From Pirellula sp. SH-Sr6A (GTDB lineage: Bacteria > Planctomycetota > Planctomycetia > Pirellulales > Pirellulaceae): DNA of 64,000 nucleotides. The notes under the pieces are model-generated. The model did no database searches and was not told the origin of the DNA. It saw only the letters and a list, made by a program, of their open reading frames with translations. This document shows, one piece after another, positions 38,599-47,458 of the stretch. The DNA lies in NCBI RefSeq assembly GCF_001610875.1, contig NZ_CP011272.1, forward strand, positions 3,887,988-3,951,987, given 5' to 3'. Position 1 is the stretch's first letter. Each line of letters starts with the position of its first letter. Position numbers and translations under genes: made by a program.

Positions 38599-39623
38599 TT
38601 GATTGAGATCCCGGCAATATTGAACTCAAGCGGCAGCCGGATTCGTGCGCACCGCCATTGCCCGCATCTAAAGAACGGTCATTGGTTTGCATCGGATAGG
38701 GCGATGACCGGCGACGCCCCCAAGGACTTTCTAGGAGTCTACGAATACGGTGCACCTGGATGTAAGCGAGGACGACAAAAGTCGTGGCCGCGTTATATCG
38801 CCAAGGTAGGGCACAAAATGGTATCCCAACGAATCAATCACCGAGCATCTCATCACTCGGCTTGGTCAGTCCCTAAATATGGATATTGCCGACTCTAGGA
38901 CTGTGCATGTCAGAGGGCAGGTCAGGTTTCTTAGCCGTTACTTTCTTAAGAGGACCGAATACCTCCTTCACGGAGCAGATATTTTTGCCTCGTACCTGGA
39001 AGACCACGACAAAACTTTTGTCCAAGGGATCGAAGACGAAGGCAAATCCCCCGATTACTTTGACTACGACTTTGTGGCTGCATCAATAAGGGAGATGCTT
39101 CCAGGCACCGCCGATGCCATCCTTCCGAAGTTCCACCGAATTGCTAGCCTTTGACGCACTAATCGGTAACAACGACCGACATTTTTTCAATTGGGGGGTA
39201 ATCTGCCACCAAACCGGACGGCACATTTCCCGCTTTAGCCCTATTTTCGATACAGCTAGAGCCCTTATTTGGAAACACTCTGAGGCAAGTTTGTCTAAAC
39301 TCGAAGAGAAGGGGCGTCGTCCGGCTGACCAGATTCGCAAATACTGCCGGGAATCCTACTCCAAAATTGGGGCCACTGGCGAAGGTCGAGTCAACCACTT
39401 TGCGTTGCTGGCGTCTGTCCTTAACCGTAACCCAGCAACGAAAACTGATTTCGACATTCTGGTCGGTATTGACTCTGAACCCGTAGAATTGTTGAAGAAC
39501 TTGCTCAAAGGAGAATTTGCTCGCTTGATTTCGCCATTGCGGCAGACATGGATCTGCCGATTACTAGAATACCGTACCGAACAGTTTCGGCTCACGATCC
39601 AAGGAGAACCGACAAATGCTTGA
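38599..39623 (+). pseudogene. HipA-like Ser/Thr kinase (HipT-type), broken by two frameshifts
   Basis: Three overlapping frames together give one HipA-like kinase. Frame one (TTG start at 38599) ends usefully at YIAKVGHK; an extra A in the AAAA run at 38815-38818 shifts it. Frame two carries WYPNESITEHL, RFLSRYFL and LLHGADIFASYL; an extra A near 39139-39140 shifts it again. Frame three carries FDALIGNNDRHFFNWGV (catalytic Asp and loop) and PIFDTARAL (metal-binding Asp). Removing both bases restores 340 codons. HipA kinases phosphorylate targets such as glutamyl-tRNA synthetase to induce dormancy. It lacks the HipA N-terminal subdomain, which is encoded by the next gene. Inactive as written unless the indels are sequencing errors. 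Confidence 0.78.
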
Positions 39624-40041
39624 CAAAGTCTTGCGCTATCTACGCGGTGTTTCTTCGGGGCGTGGCACTGAAGGGATCGACCGCTCCAACGATGCAGAAT
39701 TCGTACTCGTCTTGGGTCGGCTTCCGATGCTTATTCTTAGTCGAAATCCGCAAGGTTGGACCATGCGATATACCGAAGCGTTCAAGAAGCAAAGCCGAAT
39801 AGCTCCGCTGGTTCCATTTCCTGATGTGAACAAGATCTATCGTTCGCCCGAACTGTGGCCCTTCTTTTCGGTTCGGATTCCGAGTATCGCGCGACCAGAA
39901 GTCCAGCGGACGGTTCGAGAAGAGCATCTCGACTACGACGATGTCGCTGCGATGTTACGACGCTTTGGCCGCAAGAGCATTGCAGACCCATTCGAGCTTC
40001 GTCCAACTGCGCATTCCAACGAACTGATTGGTGCCAGCTAG
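39616..40041 (+). CDS. HipA N-terminal-domain-like protein (HipS-like)
   Basis: A 141-residue intact gene resembling the N-terminal subdomain of HipA as a free protein. Recognisable parts are IYRSPELWPFFSVRIPS, matching the ExPxFFxNLLPE-like segment of HipA, and the C-terminal LRRFGRKSIADPFEL. In the tripartite HipBST system such a protein (HipS) neutralises the HipT kinase. ATG 39616 lies eight bases inside the 3' end of the kinase frame, indicating translational coupling. No HipB-type DNA-binding gene is present. A ruined second copy lies at 40680. Confidence 0.68.
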   Translation: MLDKVLRYLRGVSSGRGTEGIDRSNDAEFVLVLGRLPMLILSRNPQGWTMRYTEAFKKQSRIAPLVPFPDVNKIYRSPELWPFFSVRIPSIARPEVQRTVREEHLDYDDVAAMLRRFGRKSIADPFELRPTAHSNELIGAS

Positions 40042-40070
40042 CGGCACCCAACCAGAACGGGCGCGAAACG

Positions 40071-40532
40071 TTAGTCTTGATGAGAACAGCGATAAACCAA
40101 GGTCAACAACGGCTTAGGCCAACAGTCGATGTTTGCGAAGCTACCGCAAAGTCGATCTTCTACTAGCTTAGCAGCGTAGTGAATTTCACCGTTGACGATG
40201 CTTAATACAATTTGACGACTATCTGAATGGTACCATTCCATCGAGACGGCACCATCGGGAAGGGCTGCAAGACTGGGAGCAGCTATATTCGGCGGCAGCT
40301 CTGCCAACAAGCAAAATGCTTGACGCAGAGTGTCGATTGAAACAGGAAGGCTGCCGTATCCATCCCAGTTTGATTCGTCGCTTTCGTAAAAGACCTCTGC
40401 CAATTCTTCACGTAATTGAATTTCCGGACCCAACGTCTCGGAACAATGCAGCCGACATGATTGAATTCGAATCACTCGGCTTACCAACTCTGCTGCATCG
40501 CTGCAACCCGATGTGACTTGCTTTGTTCCCAT
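40071..40532 (-). CDS. Small conserved protein with NWDGYG motif
   Basis: About 153 residues, function unknown. The middle shows SNWDGYGSLPVSIDTLRQA, then LPPNIAAPSLAALPDGAVSMEWYH, a pattern I recognise from a widespread family of small accessory-region proteins (a WDGYG turn, an Ala-Pro-rich strand, then PDGxxxxEWY). No catalytic motif is evident. The start at 40532 is a guess; a TTG at 40694 would add 54 residues that overlap the HipS-like relic and lack family features. It sits on the opposite strand within the hsdM/HipA-like island. Confidence 0.55.
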   Translation of the reverse strand: MGTKQVTSGCSDAAELVSRVIRIQSCRLHCSETLGPEIQLREELAEVFYESDESNWDGYGSLPVSIDTLRQAFCLLAELPPNIAAPSLAALPDGAVSMEWYHSDSRQIVLSIVNGEIHYAAKLVEDRLCGSFANIDCWPKPLLTLVYRCSHQD

Positions 40533-40977
40533 GAATCGTGCATGACTGTAAAGGTTGAGGACACCTAAGGGACCTACAAATGTAGTCCTAGCATGTCGGG
40601 CAGCAAACAGACTTGAATCAGAAGCCGCGGATTCCTGCGTCGACACAGTTCGCTGCTGTCTGACCGCTTCTCGGGAATCTCTAAAATTTACCAAGTTTAC
40701 CGATCAGCGAAACTGTGGCACTTCTTTTCAGTTCGGATCTGCCATGCGAGATCGGAACGACCTGCAGCTGCAACGCAAGGACAGACACCAAAGAATGAAG
40801 TGGTTGGCTTCGTCTGAGACTCAAAGTCGAAGTGGCTGATGAGACGCTGCAAGGCCATCGCGGTTGGCATGGCGATACAACATGTTTGTAGACCACGCGT
40901 TTCTTTTTTCGGTCGCCTTCAATCCACGTTTCCACGGGAAAACGCCCCGGTTCAATGCGACCGGTCAATGCGACGGG
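40533..40977. other. Island remnant region with degraded sequence
   Basis: Between the NWDGYG gene and the ferredoxin gene I see no intact gene. Its only recognisable content is the second HipS-like relic; the rest looks like decayed accessory DNA. Confidence 0.5.
40680..40817 (+). pseudogene. Fragment of a second HipS-like gene
   Basis: This frame reads SKIYQVYRSAKLWHFFSVRI and then diverges before TGA at 40815. It matches IYRSPELWPFFSVRI of the intact HipS-like gene at both protein and DNA level: 39851-39879 and 40711-40739 differ at only a few positions. It has no start codon or flanking domain. It is a decayed duplicate or the remains of a second module. Confidence 0.65.
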
Positions 40978-41289
40978 TCAATGCGACGGGTCTGACGGTC
41001 TATCTTCCAATCCGAGTTCTTGCCGGTACTTGCTTCTGCCTTGGGCGTAGATCTCTTTGTTGGGAGATCGGTCGGCGAGCCACTGTTCGACTTCGTCGGA
41101 CGGGGGTGGTACTTCGGTTACCAAGTGAGTTAAGCGTTCCAGCTGTTTGCGACACCAGCCGCAGCCAGTCCCTGCTCCACCGCATTCCGCTAATTGACTC
41201 GGGCGTTGGATTCGGTGCACCCGGATGTAATTGATCACCTTCCTCCAGCTGATATGAAAACAGAGGCAAAGTTCGTCGTCTGGTTTCAT
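40978..41289 (-). CDS. BFD-like [2Fe-2S] ferredoxin domain protein
   Basis: A 103-residue protein whose first 55 residues match bacterioferritin-associated ferredoxin-like [2Fe-2S] domains: CLCFH supplies a CxC pair and GTGCGWCRKQL a CxxC pair, together four cluster ligands. A charged tail follows. BFD-type proteins deliver electrons, for example to release iron from bacterioferritin. It starts 38 bases downstream of the MacB-like permease on the same strand, so it may be cotranscribed with the efflux operon. Confidence 0.8.
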   Translation of the reverse strand: MKPDDELCLCFHISWRKVINYIRVHRIQRPSQLAECGGAGTGCGWCRKQLERLTHLVTEVPPPSDEVEQWLADRSPNKEIYAQGRSKYRQELGLEDRPSDPSH

Positions 41290-41327
41290 AAGCTACCTGC
41301 ACATCGAGATGGATCTGCTGGCGATAA

Positions 41328-42653
41328 TTACTCGTGCCGCAAGGCTTCGATCGGATTCATCTTTGCCGCTCTCATCGCGGGATAGATTCCGAAGACAACC
41401 CCTACAATGAGCGAGATAAGAAAGGCGCCTGGAATGCTTTCTGGGACAATGGAAGGCTCGACCGTTCTCACCACATCGGGGAGCCCGGCCATTTGCTCTG
41501 GAAACCACTCCATCGCTAGCCAGCGCGCGCCGCGCACTGCGGGACCGCAGAGCAATCCAAACAAGATCCCCGTGATTCCGCCTGCCAAGCTCAGCACACT
41601 GGTTTCGATCAAGAACTGGCGAATGATATCTTTACGTTTTGCTCCGAGAGCACGGCGAATTCCAATTTCACGCGTTCGTTCGGTAACGGTAGCCAGCATG
41701 ATGTTCATGATCCCGATCCCCCCGACCAGCAGCGAGATGGCTGCGATCATTCCCATAAAGACCATAAACATGGCGCGGGTAGTTCGCGCCTGTTCCAGGA
41801 GTTCCAGCGGCACGACGACTGCGATATCCTCCATCTTGGCATGGCCCGAAAGGGCGGATTCTACGAGCTCTGCAGTCCGTTTTACATCGGCCACTTGGTT
41901 CACTCGCAGGGTGATTTGATTGAGCTCAATCACTTCGCCTTCGCGCGATCCCGATCGAACGCTCATCACCATATCTCCGATTCGCTGGTGCAGCGTTTGG
42001 ATTGGGATATAGACATCGTTCGTGAAGTCTTGTGCAGCCATCGAACCGCCGACCGCAGCCGTCGCGCCTTTGGGTTTGAGGACACCCACAACGAGATAGA
42101 AGTCCTGATTTTCGGGCATGTAAATGCGTTGACCGATTGGGTCTTCGTGCAAAAAGAGGCGTTCTGCAACTTTAGCGGAAAGGACGCAATGGGTTTCGCG
42201 GCGGAAGCAATCGGCGTCGGTGATGAAGTGTCCGTCTTGCATTTCAAGTCGATTGACTTCGAAATACTCCGGGGTACATCCGACGAGTCGGCCATCCAGT
42301 TTTCGGTCTTTGAATTGAAACTGACGGCGCAATTCACGGATGGGCAAAGCGCTTTTCACGGTCGGAACACTCGTGGAAAGCAAATCGAATTCATCGCGAG
42401 TGAGGCCGTAAGGTGTCAGCCCCTGCGCCGACATCTTTTCGCTGGGCGGTTTGATCGTGCGGATCATGATCGTATCGGCCCCCAGGCTTTCGATCTGTCG
42501 CTGTGCCTCGTCTCCAATTCCCTTGCTGATCGCCAGCAGCCAAATGACGCTCGCTACGCCGATAAAGATCCCGAGGACGGTCAGGATCGATCGCATGGGG
42601 TGCAACCAAAGGCTCTTTACGCCCAACTGTATTGTGCCAAGCCAAATGTTCAT
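41328..42653 (-). CDS. MacB/FtsX-family ABC transporter permease
   Basis: A 441-residue inner-membrane permease. One N-terminal helix is followed by a MacB-type periplasmic domain (about 45-270), then three helices at the C-terminus with TVTERTREIGIRRALGAKRKDI, the coupling-helix signature of the FtsX/MacB family. The first ATG overlaps the ATPase stop by four bases (ATGA), so the two subunits are translationally coupled. With the ATPase and adaptor it should form a MacAB-like machine moving lipids, peptides or drugs out of the inner membrane. Confidence 0.92.
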   Translation of the reverse strand: MNIWLGTIQLGVKSLWLHPMRSILTVLGIFIGVASVIWLLAISKGIGDEAQRQIESLGADTIMIRTIKPPSEKMSAQGLTPYGLTRDEFDLLSTSVPTVKSALPIRELRRQFQFKDRKLDGRLVGCTPEYFEVNRLEMQDGHFITDADCFRRETHCVLSAKVAERLFLHEDPIGQRIYMPENQDFYLVVGVLKPKGATAAVGGSMAAQDFTNDVYIPIQTLHQRIGDMVMSVRSGSREGEVIELNQITLRVNQVADVKRTAELVESALSGHAKMEDIAVVVPLELLEQARTTRAMFMVFMGMIAAISLLVGGIGIMNIMLATVTERTREIGIRRALGAKRKDIIRQFLIETSVLSLAGGITGILFGLLCGPAVRGARWLAMEWFPEQMAGLPDVVRTVEPSIVPESIPGAFLISLIVGVVFGIYPAMRAAKMNPIEALRHE

Positions 42654-43432
42654 TCTTCCACCGGCATATTATCGATTGCGTATTTCGCGGCCGCATCCCG
42701 AACTTCTTTCGTGTTGGTGCGATCCCATTGCAAACGACCGTCTTTCAGTCGCACGACACGCTTGGCCCGTTTGGATACTTCGTCTTCGTGAGTCACGAGA
42801 ATGATCGTTCGACCTTCGTCGTTCAGTCGTTCGAAGAGTTGCAGGATCTCTTCTGTTGTTCGAGAGTCCAAGTTTCCCGTCGGTTCGTCTGCGAGAATGA
42901 AGTACGGGTTGTTCACGAGGGAACGAGCGATAGCCACCCGCTGTTGTTGTCCACCGCTGAGCTGCGTGGGACGGTGGTCCAAACGCTCTCCAAGTCCCAC
43001 TAATTTTGCCAGCTCGATTGTCCTGGCGTGCTGCTCCTTGCTGAGCGAACGACCTTGGTAGAAGAGAGGCACCTGTATGTTTTCAACCACCGTCAGCTGC
43101 TGGATCAGGTTGTAGGCTTGGAAAACGAAACCAATCCGCTTGGAACGGATATCCGCCAATTGATCGTCGTTCATTTGGGCGACATCGTCTTCACCCAATA
43201 ACAAACTACCGGAGGTGGGTTTATCCAAGCACCCGAGCATATTGAGCAAAGTACTTTTGCCGGAACCTGAGGGTCCCATGATGGCAACATAGTCACCTTC
43301 CGGGACATCGAAAGTAACTCCTCGGAGCGCGCGGACTGTCTCGCTTTTTAGCACGTACTCTTTTTTCATGTCGACAACGCGACATGCGTACCGCTTGGTA
43401 GCGATCGGAGGGTTCATGGTGGACTGGGTCAT
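42650..43432 (-). CDS. ABC transporter ATP-binding protein (MacB/LolD type)
   Basis: A 260-residue ATPase with Walker [10 protein letters not shown] at 53-61, signature LSGGQQQR, Walker B ILADEP and the switch His in LVTHED. The pattern is that of the LolD/MacB group that partners FtsX-type permeases. It starts eight bases after the adaptor stop and ends overlapping the permease start. Confidence 0.94.
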   Translation of the reverse strand: MTQSTMNPPIATKRYACRVVDMKKEYVLKSETVRALRGVTFDVPEGDYVAIMGPSGSGKSTLLNMLGCLDKPTSGSLLLGEDDVAQMNDDQLADIRSKRIGFVFQAYNLIQQLTVVENIQVPLFYQGRSLSKEQHARTIELAKLVGLGERLDHRPTQLSGGQQQRVAIARSLVNNPYFILADEPTGNLDSRTTEEILQLFERLNDEGRTIILVTHEDEVSKRAKRVVRLKDGRLQWDRTNTKEVRDAAAKYAIDNMPVEE

Positions 43433-43440
43433 GACCGTTT

Positions 43441-45276
43441 CTACTGCAATCCTCTCGCGCCAATCGGGCGGTCCGCGCTGCTTCCGCCTGGAGCACGTCC
43501 TGCGGGGCCTCCATCAGGGCCGGGAGCACCCTCTGCTCCAGGCGTTCGCTCACGGGCGGCTCGCAATTTCTGCATTGCCTTGGTGAGTTCCCCCATGTCC
43601 AAGAAACCATCTTGGTTGCCGTCGGCCTGGGGGAAACCGGCTGCGAGCGGGCCCATGCTGCTCGCCTCGGTCTTGCTGATCTTTCCATCGGAGTCGGTAT
43701 CGATCCGCTGCATCATCCCTGACAGATCCATGCCACCGCCTGCGGATTGGCTATCTGTTTTTGCGGCGGCAGGCAATGGCTCAGCCGCGATACGAGCCAG
43801 TTGCTCGCGGTCATCGGTTTCCTCAATGACTGGGATATCCATCTTGGCAAGGTGGTTTCGGGGATTTAAGACCACCTCTTCTCCGACCTCAATCCCAGTG
43901 TCCACCGTGATGAACTTTTCGTTTGCCGCACCGATCTTAATCGGCTTTGTTTCCCAACCATCGCCGCTCTTAACCAAAACAAAATGATGCCCCTTGGTTT
44001 CGTAGACGGCCAAAATGGGGATTTGGATGGCTTCAGGAATCTGCTCGACGAAGATGCGAACTTCGGCCGTCATCCCGGTGCGAATCGTTTCCGGCGGATC
44101 GACAATCTGAACAAAGACAGCGTACTCTTTAACGTTCGAGCCCCACCAGTTGCCTGGTTCTGCGTACTTATTGACCTTTACAACGCGTCCAAGAAGCTCG
44201 TTCTCGACCGCTCCGACGCGGATCTTCACAGGCATGCCTTCTCGGATCAACGTAATTCGTGACTCGTTCACCTTCGCTTTGACTTGCATCTTGCTCGGGT
44301 CGGGAAGCAAGAAAACTGTCTGCTGCTCGCGCACGACTGCTCCTGGTTCCACGACGAAGTCCGAACCGCCCCGGCTACCTACTTTGTTCGCATAAACAAC
44401 TTGCCCATCCGCAGGCGCCTTGATTTGGCAAGCAGCCATTTGGGTGAGGATTTCATCGAGTTTTTCTTTTTCCTCAATCAGGGTGTTGCGATCGGAGTCC
44501 AGCTTTGCCTTGGCCGTGGCGATATCGCTATCGAGCTGTACGAGCATTTTCGCTTTGGTCAGTTCATCAAGAACTCGAAGTCTCGCTTCCGCGGACTCGA
44601 GCGTGCTTTGTGCGTTCTGTACCGCGTATTGCTCCGCTTCGATTTGAAGCGGTTTGAGGGTCCCCTTCGCCGCAAGCCGCTCCGCACTTTGAAGTGACAA
44701 TTCGGCCTTTCGGAGATTCTGTTTAGCGATCGAAATCTCGCTCAAGATCGTCTTGCGCTCGGTCAAGTAGGTGCCTTCCAAGTACTCTTGGCGCGCGATC
44801 TCGGCCTTGCTCACGGCAGCCTCGCTCGAAATCACCGTCGACTCGGCAGCGCTAACGATAATGCGTTGATTCTTGGCTTCTTGGTCCAGCGCGGAGGAGT
44901 CCAATTCGCAAAGGATGTCCCCTTTCTTCACAAAGGTGCCTTCCGGAATGACCGTTAGGATTGGAGTGCCGCTCCCCCCACGTCCTTTGACCTCGCATTT
45001 CACTTCGTTGTTGCTACTGCTCTCGACCTCTCCTTGTTCGAGGACGATGTGATCGAACGGCCCTTTCGAAATCTGCTCCAGAATCGGTTTTCCTTCGGTG
45101 GACGCGGTCGATTCGGCACGCATTTTCCACCAATAATACCCACCGCCACCGACCAGGGTTGCCGCGATCAAAGCAATCAAAATGGGACGTGCCGCCCCGC
45201 GACGACGTCTCGAATTCGAATTTCGGACCGTTTGGGCGGTTGGGTTGCTACGGGAGGAGAACCTGAGAGATTTCAT
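43441..45276 (-). CDS. MacA/HlyD-type membrane-fusion adaptor with C-terminal EF-hand pair
   Basis: A 611-residue adaptor, first gene of the efflux operon. A basic N-terminus and one membrane helix (about 30-50) anchor it. A lipoyl-like half, a coiled-coil hairpin (about 150-300) and beta-barrel domains follow, as in RND/ABC adaptors. Unusually, the C-terminus adds two EF-hand loops, DTDSDGKISKTE at 526-537 and DGNQDGFLDMGE at 552-563, and a Gly/Ala/Pro-rich tail. The EF-hands should bind calcium in the periplasm and could tune the pump. ATG 45276 puts the basic stretch and helix at the expected distance; the frame is open 30 codons upstream. Confidence 0.88.
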   Translation of the reverse strand: MKSLRFSSRSNPTAQTVRNSNSRRRRGAARPILIALIAATLVGGGGYYWWKMRAESTASTEGKPILEQISKGPFDHIVLEQGEVESSSNNEVKCEVKGRGGSGTPILTVIPEGTFVKKGDILCELDSSALDQEAKNQRIIVSAAESTVISSEAAVSKAEIARQEYLEGTYLTERKTILSEISIAKQNLRKAELSLQSAERLAAKGTLKPLQIEAEQYAVQNAQSTLESAEARLRVLDELTKAKMLVQLDSDIATAKAKLDSDRNTLIEEKEKLDEILTQMAACQIKAPADGQVVYANKVGSRGGSDFVVEPGAVVREQQTVFLLPDPSKMQVKAKVNESRITLIREGMPVKIRVGAVENELLGRVVKVNKYAEPGNWWGSNVKEYAVFVQIVDPPETIRTGMTAEVRIFVEQIPEAIQIPILAVYETKGHHFVLVKSGDGWETKPIKIGAANEKFITVDTGIEVGEEVVLNPRNHLAKMDIPVIEETDDREQLARIAAEPLPAAAKTDSQSAGGGMDLSGMMQRIDTDSDGKISKTEASSMGPLAAGFPQADGNQDGFLDMGELTKAMQKLRAARERTPGAEGAPGPDGGPAGRAPGGSSADRPIGARGLQ

Positions 45277-45594
45277 AATGATTGGGGGATGGAGGTCGCG
45301 AAGGGATGATCGGTGGGCCGATGGAAGCCAGAACTTCCGGAGGGACGCTACATCGGTGAAATGCAAACGGATCTGACATGATACCTGCCAAGGCCTCTGG
45401 ATCGAAGCGAGATACTGGACGCTTCGTCAAAAATCCAGGAGTTGGGCAGCATGTTTGGGAGTTGGAGGGCTTACGTGGACAACGGACTGCAGTTCATTAT
45501 CGCACGAAGGCAATTGGCACCGCGACGAGGAACCCAAAGTCCGGCCACCTTAAACCCACCAATTGGCAGCGGGTTCCGGTCCATCGAGGCAAAA
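45277..45594. other. Intergenic region upstream of the efflux operon
   Basis: These 318 bases separate the adaptor start from the stop of the upstream minus-strand gene and should hold the efflux-operon promoter. I see no credible gene or strong hairpin here. Confidence 0.45.
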
Positions 45595-46302
45595 CTAGGC
45601 TCTGGCTCCCACTTCGTCTTTCGAACGGGAGGGACCGCAGCCGCTTGGAGGAGCAATTCGGTAGGCCGCCAAGGCAGCTAACAGGGCAAATAGGGCGTCG
45701 CCGAGGTCCATATTTTTCCATGCGATCGCCCCCAGGTCCGCCAGTCCCCATCCGGTGGCCTCGGTCTCGCCGAAGGCCCGATAAGCAGCTTGGGAGATCG
45801 CAATTTGCCGTTCTTTCTCCGGATCGGGGAGGGCTTCCCACATTTGGGTTGCCGCCACCCAAGCCTCCGCAGGCAAGTCGGCTGGGCTTGCAGCGGTGTC
45901 GGCGTCTCCGCCTGTAGGCCACGCCAAACGTTCCCCTGCCAACTCCTGCCGCTCGATCCAGTCGAGCGCAAGGTGAAACTGGGCCGTCTCAGCCGTGGCA
46001 ACCATCCCCGCCGATTCCTCGACCTGCGCGCGAAACTCCCCATACTCTCGCTGAACTTCCATCCATGCTGCACCCAACTTCCCACCACCGACGGCGAGCA
46101 AGGTCAGGCAAACGGCAACCCAGCCTTGGTACGCGAAGCCACCGTTCCGACCACTCCACCTTGTAGCCCCCCCGACCGCCACACCGATCCCCAACGCCAA
46201 TAGCCCGATTTCCCATCTTCCCATAACGCTCACTGCCATCCAAACGGCAGCCCCGATGCACGCAACAATAGCGGGAGCTAAGAAAGATGAAATCCTCGTC
46301 AT
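45595..46302 (-). CDS. Hypothetical membrane protein
   Basis: A 235-residue protein I do not recognise. Three hydrophobic segments near the N-terminus (about 5-28, 30-48 and 60-78) and one near residues 205-222 suggest an inner-membrane protein with a central soluble helical region (about 80-200) rich in Glu, Ala and Trp. ATG 46302 is chosen because it directly precedes the first membrane segment; the frame is open 32 codons upstream. It is divergent from mtdB and 318 bases upstream of the efflux adaptor. Confidence 0.65.
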   Translation of the reverse strand: MTRISSFLAPAIVACIGAAVWMAVSVMGRWEIGLLALGIGVAVGGATRWSGRNGGFAYQGWVAVCLTLLAVGGGKLGAAWMEVQREYGEFRAQVEESAGMVATAETAQFHLALDWIERQELAGERLAWPTGGDADTAASPADLPAEAWVAATQMWEALPDPEKERQIAISQAAYRAFGETEATGWGLADLGAIAWKNMDLGDALFALLAALAAYRIAPPSGCGPSRSKDEVGARA

Positions 46303-46490
46303 GACGTGCAATGCTTTTGAGAAACGCGCGATAGGTTGAGCGGGAGTAGCCAATCCCGCCCGACACGTTACTGGACCTGGAGCCCCGTCGCTTGTCAAAC
46401 CGAATCACCACCATTAGGCTTTTCGCTACCGTCGCCCCGTCGGAGTCTATGTCTTTTCCCGCATTCAAGTGGAACTGCGAGCTGATCCCT

Positions 46491-47384
46491 ATGTCGAACA
46501 AGCGCAAGATCCTCATTCAACTGGACACCAATTCCAAGGCGAGCGTCTTTGACGCGGTCGTCGCTATCGATGCTGGCGTCGATCATCTCTTGCAGTACAG
46601 CAATGTGAAGCAGGAAGACGTCCGCTCCTTGGTCCACGGAGCGATGTACACCCGCGGCCCACAAGACCTGAAGCATACCGCCATCTTCGTAGGAGGGGGG
46701 AGCGTAGCGCATGGTGAAGCGATCGCGCAAGCAGCCTTCGAGACGCTGCACGATCCCTTTCGTGTCTCGATCATGCTCGACAGCAATGGCTCTAACAGCA
46801 CCGCTGCTGCCGCCGTTCTTTGCGCCCAGCAACACTTAGAAATCCGCGATTCCTTCTCTGTTGTTCTTGCCGCGACCGGTCCCGTGGGGCAACGCGTGTC
46901 TCGCATCCTTGCCAATCTGGGAGGAAAAGTCTTTATCGGTTCAAGGTCCAAAGAGAGGGCGGAGGAAACCATTGACGAGTTGGTCCAAGCCGATGTTGAG
47001 CGCTCGCGTCTGATTCCGCTGGTATCGGAAGACGAAGAGGCGTTGACTGGGGCCTTGATCCGATCGCAAGCCGTTTTTGCTTGCGGAGCGGCAGGCATCC
47101 GACTCTTGACCGCCGAACGTTTGGCCTCCGCCAGTTCTCTTCGCGTAGCTGTCGATTTGAACGCGGTGCCGCCCGAAGGGATCGAAAGCATTGGAGTGTT
47201 CGACAAAGCTGTGGAACGAGGAAACCGCGTCGACTACGGGGCTCTCGGCGTTGGCGGATTGAAGATGAAGATCCACAAGGCCTCGATCGCAGCACTGTTT
47301 GAATCCAACCACCGATTCTTGGACTGCCAAGAGATGCTTTCCATCGGCACAGATATTCTCGCTCAGCAGAACAGAGGCGGTTAA
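46491..47384 (+). CDS. mtdB: NADP-dependent methylene-tetrahydromethanopterin dehydrogenase
   Basis: A 297-residue enzyme of the MtdA/MtdB family, which oxidises methylene-tetrahydromethanopterin (H4MPT) in formaldehyde oxidation. The N-terminal block KILIQLDTNSKASVFDAVVAIDAGVDHLLQY, HGAMYTRGPQDLKHTAIFVGG and MLDSNGSNSTAAAA are family-diagnostic, and ATGPVGQR is the NADP-binding loop. Planctomycetes are known to carry H4MPT C1 genes. ATG 46491 fits the family start; the frame is open upstream. No other H4MPT gene is in the window. Confidence 0.9.
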   Translation: MSNKRKILIQLDTNSKASVFDAVVAIDAGVDHLLQYSNVKQEDVRSLVHGAMYTRGPQDLKHTAIFVGGGSVAHGEAIAQAAFETLHDPFRVSIMLDSNGSNSTAAAAVLCAQQHLEIRDSFSVVLAATGPVGQRVSRILANLGGKVFIGSRSKERAEETIDELVQADVERSRLIPLVSEDEEALTGALIRSQAVFACGAAGIRLLTAERLASASSLRVAVDLNAVPPEGIESIGVFDKAVERGNRVDYGALGVGGLKMKIHKASIAALFESNHRFLDCQEMLSIGTDILAQQNRGG

Positions 47385-47458
47385 TCGAACGGCCATTGGC
47401 TCGCATATCAAGAACAGTTGGTAGAATACTGGCGCTGAGTTCGGAGTTCTTGTCTTTT

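Noticed and set aside
38599-39623. Three separate small genes, or one gene with programmed frameshifting
   Set aside because: The three pieces join into one HipA-like kinase when two single bases are removed. The AAAA run could suggest slippage, but the second site is not slippery and hsdM next door has a similar lesion, so decay or sequence error is simpler.
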